A stretch of DNA of 64,000 nucleotides, from contig NZ_BILZ01000011.1 of assembly GCF_004000825.1 (NCBI RefSeq), forward strand, positions 1-64,000. Direction: 5' to 3'. The position numbers were made by a program, and so were the translations under genes. Below the pieces are notes generated by a model. That model was given only the letters and a program-made list of their open reading frames with translations, was not told the origin of the DNA and did not search any database. Shown here piece after piece: positions 9,979 through 18,498 of the stretch (position 1 is the stretch's first letter; every line of letters starts with the position of its first letter). Source of the DNA: Paenibacillus kobensis NBRC 15729. Lineage in GTDB: Bacteria; Bacillota; Bacilli; Paenibacillales; Paenibacillaceae.

Positions 9979-10648
9979 GCATAATCTCGTTACTCATGTA
10001 AATCCGAAATCTCCCATATCCGAAGCATACCGTTCACTACGCACGAACATTCAGTTTTCGACCCTCGATCATCAAATTCGAGTATTAATGGTAGCATCGG
10101 CGAAGTCCGGTGAAGGCAAAACGACGACGATTACGAATCTTGCCGTCACGTATGCACAAGAGGGCAAAAAGGTGCTGCTAATCGATGCTGACCTTCGGAA
10201 GCCGTCGCTTCACCATTTGTTCCAGCAATCGAACCGCGTCGGCTTGACGAGCTTGCTCTTTGGACAGCATGCCTTGTCTGAAGTGATTAAAGATACGAAT
10301 GTCGATAACTTGTCGATACTCCCTTCCGGTCCTATTCCTCCGAATCCTTCCGAAATATTAGGCTCTCAGCGTATGCAGACGCTTCTTGAAGAGCTGAAGG
10401 ATATGTTCGATATCATTCTGTTCGATACGCCTCCGATTCTAGCGGTGACCGATAGTGCAATCGTTTCTTCCTATTGCGATGGCGTCATCCTTGTCGTTCA
10501 TGCTGGAAAAGTGAAGAAGAGCCTAGTAGCGAAAGCGAAGTCGAATTTGGATCATGTCAAAGCCAAGCTGTTGGGCGTGGTGCTTAATAACAACAGCAGA
10601 ACGAGATCAAACGATCATTATCACTATTATTACGGCGGTAACGAATAG
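9959..10648 (+). CDS. cpsD: CpsD/CapB-family bacterial tyrosine kinase
   Basis: 229 residues from ATG 9959, which has AGGTGA upstream; an in-frame start at 9929 would overlap the previous gene more. It shows a BY-kinase Walker A (S-G-E-G-K-T-T-T), Walker A' (L-L-I-D-A-D-L-R-K-P) and Walker B (I-I-L-F-D-T-P-P). The C-terminal tail has a tyrosine cluster, H-Y-H-Y-Y-Y-G-G, the autophosphorylation site. The role is cytoplasmic control of exopolysaccharide polymerisation and export with the two preceding genes. Confidence 0.93.
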   Translation: MRQPSSEHNLVTHVNPKSPISEAYRSLRTNIQFSTLDHQIRVLMVASAKSGEGKTTTITNLAVTYAQEGKKVLLIDADLRKPSLHHLFQQSNRVGLTSLLFGQHALSEVIKDTNVDNLSILPSGPIPPNPSEILGSQRMQTLLEELKDMFDIILFDTPPILAVTDSAIVSSYCDGVILVVHAGKVKKSLVAKAKSNLDHVKAKLLGVVLNNNSRTRSNDHYHYYYGGNE

Positions 10649-10659
10649 ATAGATAAGCG

Positions 10660-10800
10660 TAAATGTGCTTAAGGTAATGTCTACTGGACCTTTATCACTG
10701 TAGGCACTCGGTCACGCTGTGGGTCATCGACCTTAGACATGAATTGTCAAAGGCGTGATGTGAGGCGGGGTTTGATGCCCCTTCATAATTAGTCAGAACG
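10660..10800 (+). ncRNA. structured leader RNA, candidate EAR element
   Basis: No reading frame fits this gap between the tyrosine kinase and galU, but the sequence folds. ATGTCTA (10677-10683) pairs with TAGACAT (10734-10740). GGTC/GACC forms an inner hairpin (10722-10732). TCACGC (10712-10717), inside the first loop, can pair with GCGTGA (10753-10758) outside it, making a pseudoknot. A GGGG/CCCC hairpin follows at 10767-10781. In Bacillus subtilis the EAR antitermination RNA lies at the same place, between epsB (kinase) and epsC, and contains a pseudoknot. Identity as EAR is inferred from position and topology. Confidence 0.5.
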
Positions 10801-10809
10801 CATAGAAAC

Positions 10810-10856
10810 GCGAGTTAGACCGCTTTCATGGAAAGTGGTTTAACTCGTCTTTTTAT
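10810..10856 (+). terminator. intrinsic terminator between kinase and galU
   Basis: A stem of about 17 bp (GAGTTAGACC.. / ..GGTTTAACTC with an inner CTTTC/GAAAG) is followed by TCTTTTTAT. It sits inside the exopolysaccharide operon just downstream of the structured RNA and just before galU. It would limit downstream expression unless antitermination occurs. Confidence 0.75.
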
Positions 10857-10888
10857 ACATGGAATAAAAGAGAAAGATAGGGTGAGGA

Positions 10889-11788
10889 ATGATGAAGAAG
10901 GTTCGCAAAGCAATTATTCCGGCAGCAGGTCTTGGAACAAGATTCCTCCCTGCCACGAAGGCGATGCCCAAAGAAATGCTTCCGATTGTCGACAAGCCAA
11001 CCATTCAGTACATCGTAGAAGAAGCCATCGCATCGGGTATCGAAGACATCATCATTGTGACCGGCAAAGGCAAGAGGGCGATTGAGGATCACTTCGACAC
11101 CGCATTCGAGCTCGAACACAATCTGCAAGAAAAAGGAAAGCTTGACCTTCTGAATGAGGTCCGCAAATCGTCCAACGTTGAAATTCATTACATTAGACAG
11201 AAGGAAGCAAGAGGACTAGGCCATGCAGTCTGGTGTGCGCGCAATTTTATCGGGGATGAGCCGTTCGCGGTGCTGCTGGGGGATGATATCGTCGTTGCGG
11301 AGGTCCCAAGCACGAAGCAACTGATTGAACAATACGAAACGACGGGCAAATCGGTCATTGGCGTTCAAGCCGTATCGATTGAACAAACCGATCGTTATGG
11401 AATCGTTGATCCGATTGATGAGTCGGGCAGGCTGGTAAAGGTAAAAAGATTCGTCGAGAAGCCGCCGCTGGGCAGTGCACCTTCAAATCTGGCCATAATG
11501 GGCAGATACGTGCTGGCACCGAAAATCTTCGAGTACTTAGAGAAGCATGAGCTAGGAGCCGGTGGAGAGATTCAACTAACTGACGCCATTCAAAGATTGA
11601 ATGAAGATGAGGGCGTCTTTGCGTATGACTTTGATGGCAAACGATATGATGTAGGCGAAAAACTAGGTTTTATTACGACCGTACTCGAATTTGCTCTTCA
11701 GAATAGTGAATTAAGGTCGCCGCTGCTAAGTGTTCTGGACGGAATTATCCAGCGTGAACAGGCTGACAAACTAATTCTTGATCGGTAA
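10889..11788 (+). CDS. galU: UTP-glucose-1-phosphate uridylyltransferase
   Basis: 299 residues, normal length. The N-terminal nucleotide-binding signature [17 protein letters not shown] is intact, as are V-E-K-P and [10 protein letters not shown]. It makes UDP-glucose, the precursor for glucose residues and, through the ugd product at 24603, for glucuronate in the polysaccharide. Two adjacent ATGs (10889, 10892) could start translation behind a GGGTGAGG site. Confidence 0.95.
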   Translation: MMKKVRKAIIPAAGLGTRFLPATKAMPKEMLPIVDKPTIQYIVEEAIASGIEDIIIVTGKGKRAIEDHFDTAFELEHNLQEKGKLDLLNEVRKSSNVEIHYIRQKEARGLGHAVWCARNFIGDEPFAVLLGDDIVVAEVPSTKQLIEQYETTGKSVIGVQAVSIEQTDRYGIVDPIDESGRLVKVKRFVEKPPLGSAPSNLAIMGRYVLAPKIFEYLEKHELGAGGEIQLTDAIQRLNEDEGVFAYDFDGKRYDVGEKLGFITTVLEFALQNSELRSPLLSVLDGIIQREQADKLILDR

Positions 11789-11804
11789 GAAAGGGGAAAG
11801 GCGA

Positions 11805-12497
11805 ATGACACCGCAAAGGAATGAGGCCGAAGTCGCGTTGGAAGGGACAGCGTACTATACGCTGCATGCTCTGGAACGGAACAAAAATATCCGGACGTAT
11901 CTGATCTTGAAGAGGGCCATGGACATTATCGGTGCAGCAGTCGGAATTCTCATTCTTTCCCCCGTATTCATTAGTGTTGCCATTCTGATTAAGTTAGAGG
12001 ATCCGCGCGGTCCGATCTTCTTCCACCAGAGTCGGGTTGGGAAGAATGAAACCGGATTTCGAATGTACAAATTCAGATCGATGGTATCGAATGCCGAGGA
12101 GTTGCTAGAAGGCCTGCTCAGCCAGAATGAGATCGAAGGCGCTATGTTCAAGATGAAAGAAGACCCTCGCATAACCCGAATCGGCCGGTTCATCCGGCGA
12201 ACGAGCATTGATGAGCTTCCGCAGTTATGGAATGTCATTCGCGGAGACATGTCGCTTGTAGGTCCACGGCCGCCGATTCCGCGCGAAGTAGCGGAGTATA
12301 CCAATCATGACAAGATCCGGTTGAAAGTGACGCCAGGCTGCACAGGCTTATGGCAGGTCAGCGGGAGAAATGAATTGACCTTCAAGCAGATGGTTGAACT
12401 CGACATCGAGTACATACAAAATCGGACCATACTATTTGATATTAAGATCATGCTGCGGACAGTGAAAGTGTTGTTCGGGTCAAAAAATGCATTCTAA
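11805..12497 (+). CDS. priming sugar-phosphate transferase (WcaJ/EpsL type)
   Basis: 230 residues from ATG 11805, with AAAGGGGAAAGG upstream; the upstream in-frame start at 11778 would run into galU. One hydrophobic segment (about residues 40-62) is followed by the catalytic domain with F-F-H-Q-S-R-V-G, M-Y-K-F-R-S-M, D-E-L-P-Q-L-W-N-V and G-D-M-S-L-V-G-P-R-P-P. This short monotopic form transfers a sugar 1-phosphate from a UDP-sugar to undecaprenyl phosphate and so starts the repeat unit. The sugar specificity cannot be read from sequence. Confidence 0.92.
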   Translation: MTPQRNEAEVALEGTAYYTLHALERNKNIRTYLILKRAMDIIGAAVGILILSPVFISVAILIKLEDPRGPIFFHQSRVGKNETGFRMYKFRSMVSNAEELLEGLLSQNEIEGAMFKMKEDPRITRIGRFIRRTSIDELPQLWNVIRGDMSLVGPRPPIPREVAEYTNHDKIRLKVTPGCTGLWQVSGRNELTFKQMVELDIEYIQNRTILFDIKIMLRTVKVLFGSKNAF

Positions 12498-12520
12498 TGC
12501 AATAAAGGAGATATAGAGAG

Positions 12521-13615
12521 ATGAGAATCGGAGTGGATGCGCACGTACTGGCCGGTAAGTTCCAAGGAAGCAGAACCTATCTGTTGAATTTGTACCAGCA
12601 GGTGCTTGAGAAGCAAAGCAATGATGAGTATCTCTTCTTTGGTCACTGGGACAGTGAGCGTCCATACGGTGATCAGGTGGAATATGTAAATTTCAAATCA
12701 TCTTCGCGACTCAAGAGATTGACTTATGAAACGAATCCGTTGCTAAGAGACCACAATATTGAACTGTATCATAGCACTTATATTTCCCCATTAAGAATGA
12801 ATTGTGATTCGATTGTCACGATTCACGATATTTTATTCGAGACCCACCCTCAATTCTTCACCCCGCAAGAGGTGTGGCGCAACAAGCTGCTCGTCAGACG
12901 CTCTGCCAAGAAGGCGAAACAAATCCATACCGTATCAGAGTTCTCTAGGCAGGCACTGATCGAATTGTACGATGTACCGGAACATAAAATTTTTGTCGTG
13001 CCTAATGGGGTAGATCTTAGCCGTTTCACTTCAGGCAACAAGGAGGCGGCACAGCGTAATATCTCCGATAAGTATGGCGTTCAAGATTATATCTTAACAG
13101 TTGGACGGATTGAGCCAAGAAAGAACCATATTGCTTTGCTGGAGGCTTATAAGCAGCTAAGGGAGCGAGCCGGAATCCAGCAAAAACTCGTCATAGTAGG
13201 CAAGCCCGACTTCGGATTCAAAAGTTTCTTCGAACGAATGGAGCAGCTTCAGCTGCAGGATGATGTACAAATTATAGATTCGGTAGACGATGCCACGTTG
13301 CCTGATATTTATCGGGCTGCGCGGCTTTTTGTTTACCCTTCTTTCGCAGAAGGCTTCGGTATTCCTCCGCTGGAGGCGATGGCATGCGGTGTTCCCGTTG
13401 TTTCTTCTAATCGTACTGCAATCCCGGAGGTCATTGGTGAATCTGGTATGTTAGTCGATCCGACTAACATAAATGACCTTTCCTCCGCCATGGAGAGAAT
13501 GTTATCGGATGAAGAGCTTCGAGCGGCTTCTATAATTCGGGGATTAGAACAGTCGACACGTTGGACTTGGGAGAGCGCAGCTGAGAAATTCATAAATGCT
13601 CTTGATGCAATTTAG
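12521..13615 (+). CDS. glycosyltransferase family 4
   Basis: 364 residues with two Rossmann-like halves of the GT-B fold. The C-terminal half has V-G-R-I-E-P-R-K-N-H and the donor-binding E-G-F-G-I-P-P-L-E-A-M-A-C-G motif. A strong AAAGGAGAT site precedes the ATG. It follows the priming transferase by 23 nt and is likely an early transferase in repeat-unit assembly on the inner membrane face. Mannosyl- or glucosyl-transfer would fit the precursors encoded downstream; this is inference. Confidence 0.88.
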   Translation: MRIGVDAHVLAGKFQGSRTYLLNLYQQVLEKQSNDEYLFFGHWDSERPYGDQVEYVNFKSSSRLKRLTYETNPLLRDHNIELYHSTYISPLRMNCDSIVTIHDILFETHPQFFTPQEVWRNKLLVRRSAKKAKQIHTVSEFSRQALIELYDVPEHKIFVVPNGVDLSRFTSGNKEAAQRNISDKYGVQDYILTVGRIEPRKNHIALLEAYKQLRERAGIQQKLVIVGKPDFGFKSFFERMEQLQLQDDVQIIDSVDDATLPDIYRAARLFVYPSFAEGFGIPPLEAMACGVPVVSSNRTAIPEVIGESGMLVDPTNINDLSSAMERMLSDEELRAASIIRGLEQSTRWTWESAAEKFINALDAI

Positions 13616-13647
13616 ACCATAAATGCTTGAATGGGGCGGGAGAGTTT

Positions 13648-15723
13648 ATGAAGAAAACAATCGCTTTCTGTGGAACGAGAGGAATTCCGGCGAATTACGG
13701 CGGCTTTGAAACGGCTGTAGATGAGATTACAGCTAAGTTAGTGGATCAAGATGTAGAATGCCATGTATTCTGCAGAACGGATCAGAAGCAGCAGCCGTCG
13801 TCCACTGTTGATGGGCGAAAGACAATCTATATTAAAGGCAGCGCCTCCCGTAAGCTAGATACTTTTGTATCTGCGATTAACACCGGCTTGTATTTATTGA
13901 AGCATCGCAAAGAATACGATTATGTATTCTGGTTCAATAATGCGAATTTGCCTGGGATACTATTAACGCTGTTAGCAGGAATACCGACGGCTGTGAACAC
14001 AGACGGATTGGAGTGGAGACGGGCCAAGTGGTCATGGCCCTTCAAGCTTTACTACTTTTTGTCATCATGGATGGTTACTGTTCTGTGCAAGACGCTTGTC
14101 TCTGACTCTTCCGCGATTCAACGCTATTATTGGGACACGTTCGGTACAAGGACGGAGATGGTTCCATACGGCATTCCAAAGGAAAGACAGATTGACGATG
14201 ACTTAAAGCGTCAGGTACTGGAGAAGTATGACCTGCAGGAAAATAAATTTTTCCTGCAGATTACAAGGTTCGAACCGGACAATCTGCCGCTCGATATCAT
14301 TAAAGGATTTATTCAGTCCGGTATTTGGGAGCAAGGGTATAAGTACGTACTGATCGGATATAAAGATGATACCCCGTATTCACTAAGCATAAAACAATTG
14401 TCAGGTGAACATGGAGTTTGTGTGCATCCGGCTAACTACAACGCATTAGAATTGGCGACCTTACGTAAAGCGGCTTTCGGTTATGTACATGGGAACTCTG
14501 TTGGCGGAACGAATCCTGCTCTAATTGAGGCGATGCAAAGCTGCAAGCGGATCATGGCGATTAAGGGACCATTCAGTGACGAGGTACTTCATGGATCGGG
14601 TTTACAGTTTACGGTACAGTCGCTCGCAGAGGATTTTAAGAACGTGTTATCCATGCCCGAGCAATCGGCAGCCATGCAGCAACGCGTCAACAGCTACTAC
14701 AATTGGAGCGAGGTCGCTTCATCCTATTTGAGAATTGCAAATGGTGAACGTGCAAATTACAATCGTCGAATTATTCGAACAGGTGTGAATACAGCCCAGG
14801 TTGGCAGCATTCTTGTGAATTACAACGGATATCAAGATTCTGTGGAATGTATACAATCGTTGATTCGGCTGAATTACAATAACCAGAAGATTTATGTTGT
14901 CGACAATGCATCGCCAGATAGCTCTGGTACATTACTCGAAAGCTACATTCGGGAGTTGGGGATGGAGCAAATCGAGTTCTTTCAGCTGAAGGAGAATTTA
15001 GGGTTCTCAGGCGGAAATAATGTTGCAATAAGGAAAGCGATTCAAGACGGTTGCGATTATATTTGGCTCATCAATAATGACACAGTTGTGCATGAGGATG
15101 CATTGACTCATCTCGTTCATGCTGCCGAGTCTGATCCTAATGCTGGTATTGTGGGGTCCAAGATTTATTTCTACAAATCGCCTCGGCTATGGTTCGCTGG
15201 TGGACGTGTAAACAAGATGGGGATCTGTGGTCATATTGGAGACTCCGTCGAGGATCCTGATAACAAGTTGTATGCGGAGAGTAAAGAGGTCGACTTTATT
15301 ACGGGGTGCAGTCTTCTTGCTAGGGTAGACATGGTCAATCAGATCGGCTTGTTGGATGAGGAGTTCTTTCTATACTTTGAGGACGTAGAGTTCAACATCC
15401 GAGCAAAAAGGTCAGGATGGAAGCTTCTATATGAGCCAGCTTCATTAATCTGGCACAAGGTGAGTGCTTCAACTAAAGGCCAATACCGAGATCATGCACC
15501 TATCGTAGATTACTACGACACTCGGAACTATTTGATCTTTATTAATAAGTGTTACTCCAAATTTAATAGACTGCTGCCTTATGCCGGGTTTGTGTATAAA
15601 TTTATAAAGAAGCATGCTCGATTAATGTTGAGAAAAGAATCAAACAAGTTCAAGAAAATACAATTGATTTATGCTGCACTCCTGCATGTAGTCACAAATA
15701 AAAAAGGAAAATTGAGTGGTTGA
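13648..15723 (+). CDS. two-domain glycosyltransferase: DUF1972/GT4 fused to GT2
   Basis: 691 residues from ATG 13648, with GGGCGGGAGAG upstream; a TTG at 13627 is in frame but has no ribosome site. Residues about 1-375 are a DUF1972-type rhamnosyltransferase-like GT4 domain (F-C-G-T-R-G-I-P-A-N-Y-G-G-F-E-T, later G-G-T-N-P-A-L-I-E-A-M). Residues about 390-690 are a GT2 domain with V-D-N-A-S-P-D, G-F-S-G-G-N-N and I-N-N-D-T, like rhamnosyltransferases of rhamnan synthesis. One chain carries two transferase activities. With rfbACBD nearby, dTDP-rhamnose is a plausible donor. Confidence 0.88.
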   Translation: MKKTIAFCGTRGIPANYGGFETAVDEITAKLVDQDVECHVFCRTDQKQQPSSTVDGRKTIYIKGSASRKLDTFVSAINTGLYLLKHRKEYDYVFWFNNANLPGILLTLLAGIPTAVNTDGLEWRRAKWSWPFKLYYFLSSWMVTVLCKTLVSDSSAIQRYYWDTFGTRTEMVPYGIPKERQIDDDLKRQVLEKYDLQENKFFLQITRFEPDNLPLDIIKGFIQSGIWEQGYKYVLIGYKDDTPYSLSIKQLSGEHGVCVHPANYNALELATLRKAAFGYVHGNSVGGTNPALIEAMQSCKRIMAIKGPFSDEVLHGSGLQFTVQSLAEDFKNVLSMPEQSAAMQQRVNSYYNWSEVASSYLRIANGERANYNRRIIRTGVNTAQVGSILVNYNGYQDSVECIQSLIRLNYNNQKIYVVDNASPDSSGTLLESYIRELGMEQIEFFQLKENLGFSGGNNVAIRKAIQDGCDYIWLINNDTVVHEDALTHLVHAAESDPNAGIVGSKIYFYKSPRLWFAGGRVNKMGICGHIGDSVEDPDNKLYAESKEVDFITGCSLLARVDMVNQIGLLDEEFFLYFEDVEFNIRAKRSGWKLLYEPASLIWHKVSASTKGQYRDHAPIVDYYDTRNYLIFINKCYSKFNRLLPYAGFVYKFIKKHARLMLRKESNKFKKIQLIYAALLHVVTNKKGKLSG

Positions 15724-15825
15724 AAAAAACGTATTAATTCATTCATCTATTCAAATCATTAGTAAGTGTTTCTGGAGGAATGTAAATGTATATAATGTAC
15801 CGGACTATCCGAGGTGATAAGTGTA

Positions 15826-17409
15826 ATGAGAGCACATAGTTTACAGACTAATATATTATATCTTCTGATCGCCATAATACTCTCGTCACTCATTACACTT
15901 ACCAGACTGGACATAGTCACCCAGCTTCTAATAAGTCTTGTTCTAGTGAGTGTAATCATCTACCTCATGAATCCTCAAAAGATATTTTGGTACTTTATCG
16001 TGCTGATGCCTTTACTTCCTCCATATTTAGCGTATAAAGCAGGAGGAGCTCCTTTTGTTAATGGGTTTCGGATACTATTGCTGATATTTATATTCGATCA
16101 GTTGATACTTAAAAGACGAGTATCTGAATTCATTAGTTCAATAAGAAGTGACAAATTTAAAGTGGTCGTTTTGATCTATGCATTCGGAATAATAATTTCA
16201 GGCCTTGTCAGAGCGTCAATGTTTGATATGTCTTCAAATCTCATCAGTTCGACAGCTATTATTGTCGAAAAGGTAGTGTTTTATTATTTAATACTTATGA
16301 ACATTAATATAGAAGTCCAAAAGGGAGGGCATAGAGAGTTTATTAATAAGTTTTTACATCGAATAAGTGTAGTAGCATTTATACTTGCGATCTTGGGGAT
16401 ACTTGAATATTTTTCCCAGTTCAATATATTTAGTCTATTGGATGTCTCAAACTATGAGGGATTAAAATACCATCCTTTTATTCGTTCCGGACAGCTTCGA
16501 GTTAGCAGTAGCTTCTCACACACGCTAGGATATGTAATGTACTTACTCATAATGATACCGATCGTTTTTTATCAAGCTACGTGGGCAGCAAAAGAGGGGA
16601 AGAAAAAGAGGGTATTTTATTTTTCTTTGATTTTACTTTTGATTCTAAATTTGTTTATGACACTTTCAAGATCTGCTATGCTTGCGGCTACCGTGGCGGT
16701 GGTAACATATGCAGTTTTTTCTGTTGCAAAGAGTAGGATGAAATTCATATTTGCTGTTTTTTATATTGTGTTCCCATTGCTCTTTTTAAGTTTAACGCCG
16801 GTTGGAAAAGATATTCCTGGCGTATCCACGATCGGATCCAATATTAATGCACTTTCAGATGCGCTCTTAGGAACTCAAAAGGTAGAGAACTTTGGCAATA
16901 ATGAGGACCCGTTCGTTTACCGGAATGCCCTTATTAAATACTCTTTTCAACTAAAAGGAAATGAGGCTATCTGGGGAAAAGGTATTGGGTTCATCGAAAA
17001 TGAACCCCTAGAATTCTACCTTCCTGAAATAGCTCCTTTTGTGGCAACAATATCCAGGTCAATAGATAACTACTACATTTTAACTAAGTTGGAACAAGGA
17101 TGGGTCGGTCTTGTTGTAACGTTAATTTTATTCATCACCGTAGTATTTACAGCAATCAGGTATAGAAGAAAAAATAACCTAAACTTAATGATATTAGTAT
17201 CTTTTTTAGCGTATTTTGTGCAGTTATTTATGGTAGCAGATTTAGATACAATTAAATACTTTTGGATGTTTTTGGCGGTCTTATCAGTGTTTCATTCTTA
17301 TAATGCTAATGAAGAGCTTCCTAAACGGGAGAGTAGGAATACAATATGTAATCAAATGAAAAACAAGGAAGGAGGTAATATGAATGACTCGTCTGTATAT
17401 CATACATGA
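15826..17409 (+). CDS. O-antigen ligase/polymerase-like membrane protein (Wzy candidate)
   Basis: 527 residues from ATG 15826 with GAGGTGAT 8 nt upstream; an in-frame GTG lies at 15814. About ten or more hydrophobic segments with a larger soluble loop before the last ones match the Wzy/O-antigen ligase topology. A central S-R-S-A region resembles the Wzy_C signature. In a Wzx/Wzy pathway it would polymerise repeat units outside the membrane. The last 26 nt overlap the next gene. It begins a clearly AT-richer block that extends to about 19970. Confidence 0.78.
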   Translation: MRAHSLQTNILYLLIAIILSSLITLTRLDIVTQLLISLVLVSVIIYLMNPQKIFWYFIVLMPLLPPYLAYKAGGAPFVNGFRILLLIFIFDQLILKRRVSEFISSIRSDKFKVVVLIYAFGIIISGLVRASMFDMSSNLISSTAIIVEKVVFYYLILMNINIEVQKGGHREFINKFLHRISVVAFILAILGILEYFSQFNIFSLLDVSNYEGLKYHPFIRSGQLRVSSSFSHTLGYVMYLLIMIPIVFYQATWAAKEGKKKRVFYFSLILLLILNLFMTLSRSAMLAATVAVVTYAVFSVAKSRMKFIFAVFYIVFPLLFLSLTPVGKDIPGVSTIGSNINALSDALLGTQKVENFGNNEDPFVYRNALIKYSFQLKGNEAIWGKGIGFIENEPLEFYLPEIAPFVATISRSIDNYYILTKLEQGWVGLVVTLILFITVVFTAIRYRRKNNLNLMILVSFLAYFVQLFMVADLDTIKYFWMFLAVLSVFHSYNANEELPKRESRNTICNQMKNKEGGNMNDSSVYHT

Positions 17410-18496
17410 GAATGGGGCTCCACGTCATTTTGAAGCTTTGTACCACATGAATAATGATACACAAATGTATGATTCAATAATATCACTTGAGTTCACCTTC
17501 TTAAGGCAATTTGTGAAGGGAATCACTAGAAGAAAACCTGATCTAATCTTGAGAGCTATCAGGAATGCTTGTCTAATGGTTTATTTATTATTCAGTCGAA
17601 ATAAGACAGTCATTGTAGGAGCTGCACCATTTGATTCATTCATTTACTACTTATATTTTATGAAAATAGGAAATGAAATTATCTACTACTCTTCTTGGCC
17701 ATACTGGGATTTATCCAAGTATCCAAAGAAGTTACGGTATTGGGGTCAATTGAGGTTGTGGCAAAAATTTTTGCATAATGTGCAAGTTGTAGGGGTTACG
17801 GAGAAGGTGACGGAAGGGCTTAGACAATACACACCGTATTCGACGGTTATTCCGCACTGCATTAATGAAGTCTTTGCTCCCGATACAATACGAGAAAATG
17901 AACCATTTCGTATCATTTATGTAGGACGATTAATTGAGGAGAAAGGCATGAAGACAATTCTTCAGTTAATGAGCGAATTGCAGAATGACACAAGATTCGA
18001 ATGGTGGATTGTTGGTGATGGTCCTTACCGAGATACGATCCAAGACAGAGTGAATCAATATAATAACGTGCAGTATTTCGGTCAAGTTAAGGATCAGAAG
18101 AAACTGGCGAATCTTTATAATCAAAGTCATGTGCTACTGCTTCCTTCGCAGACGATAACAATATGGGAGGAATTGTTCGGCATCGTAATAATTGAAGCTA
18201 TGGCATGTGGAGTTATTCCAATATCGTCAGATGCAATTGGACCTAAAACCATTATCGAACAAGATAGCGACGGCTACTTGGTGAAACCGGATGATATAAA
18301 TTCGATGAAAGAAAAATTAACTCAGCTAGCTGACAATCGGTTGAAGTTTCAGTCGATGTCCAGCAAAGCAATTGAGAAAGCCCAACAGCGATATTCCATT
18401 ACAACTACTTCTCGATTATGGGAAAGGGTAATGAGTGAATCGTTATCAAAAAAACATGAAATGCAGAATGTAGACCGAATGCCAATGGGTGGTTAA
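17384..18496 (+). CDS. glycosyltransferase family 4
   Basis: 370 residues. The C-terminal half has Y-V-G-R-L-I-E-E-K-G-M, V-G-D-G-P-Y and E-E-L-F-G-I-V-I-I-E-A-M-A-C-G, the GT4 donor-site signature. AAGGAGGT lies at 17368, inside the end of the preceding polymerase gene, so the two are probably coupled in translation. Codon use is AT-rich like its neighbours. It probably adds a sugar to the repeat unit in the cytoplasm. Confidence 0.87.
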   Translation: MTRLYIIHENGAPRHFEALYHMNNDTQMYDSIISLEFTFLRQFVKGITRRKPDLILRAIRNACLMVYLLFSRNKTVIVGAAPFDSFIYYLYFMKIGNEIIYYSSWPYWDLSKYPKKLRYWGQLRLWQKFLHNVQVVGVTEKVTEGLRQYTPYSTVIPHCINEVFAPDTIRENEPFRIIYVGRLIEEKGMKTILQLMSELQNDTRFEWWIVGDGPYRDTIQDRVNQYNNVQYFGQVKDQKKLANLYNQSHVLLLPSQTITIWEELFGIVIIEAMACGVIPISSDAIGPKTIIEQDSDGYLVKPDDINSMKEKLTQLADNRLKFQSMSSKAIEKAQQRYSITTTSRLWERVMSESLSKKHEMQNVDRMPMGG

Positions 18497-18498
18497 AC

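Noticed and set aside
10660-10800. Cyclic-di-GMP riboswitch upstream of galU
   Set aside because: The conserved GEMM core was not found, and position and topology suit EAR better.
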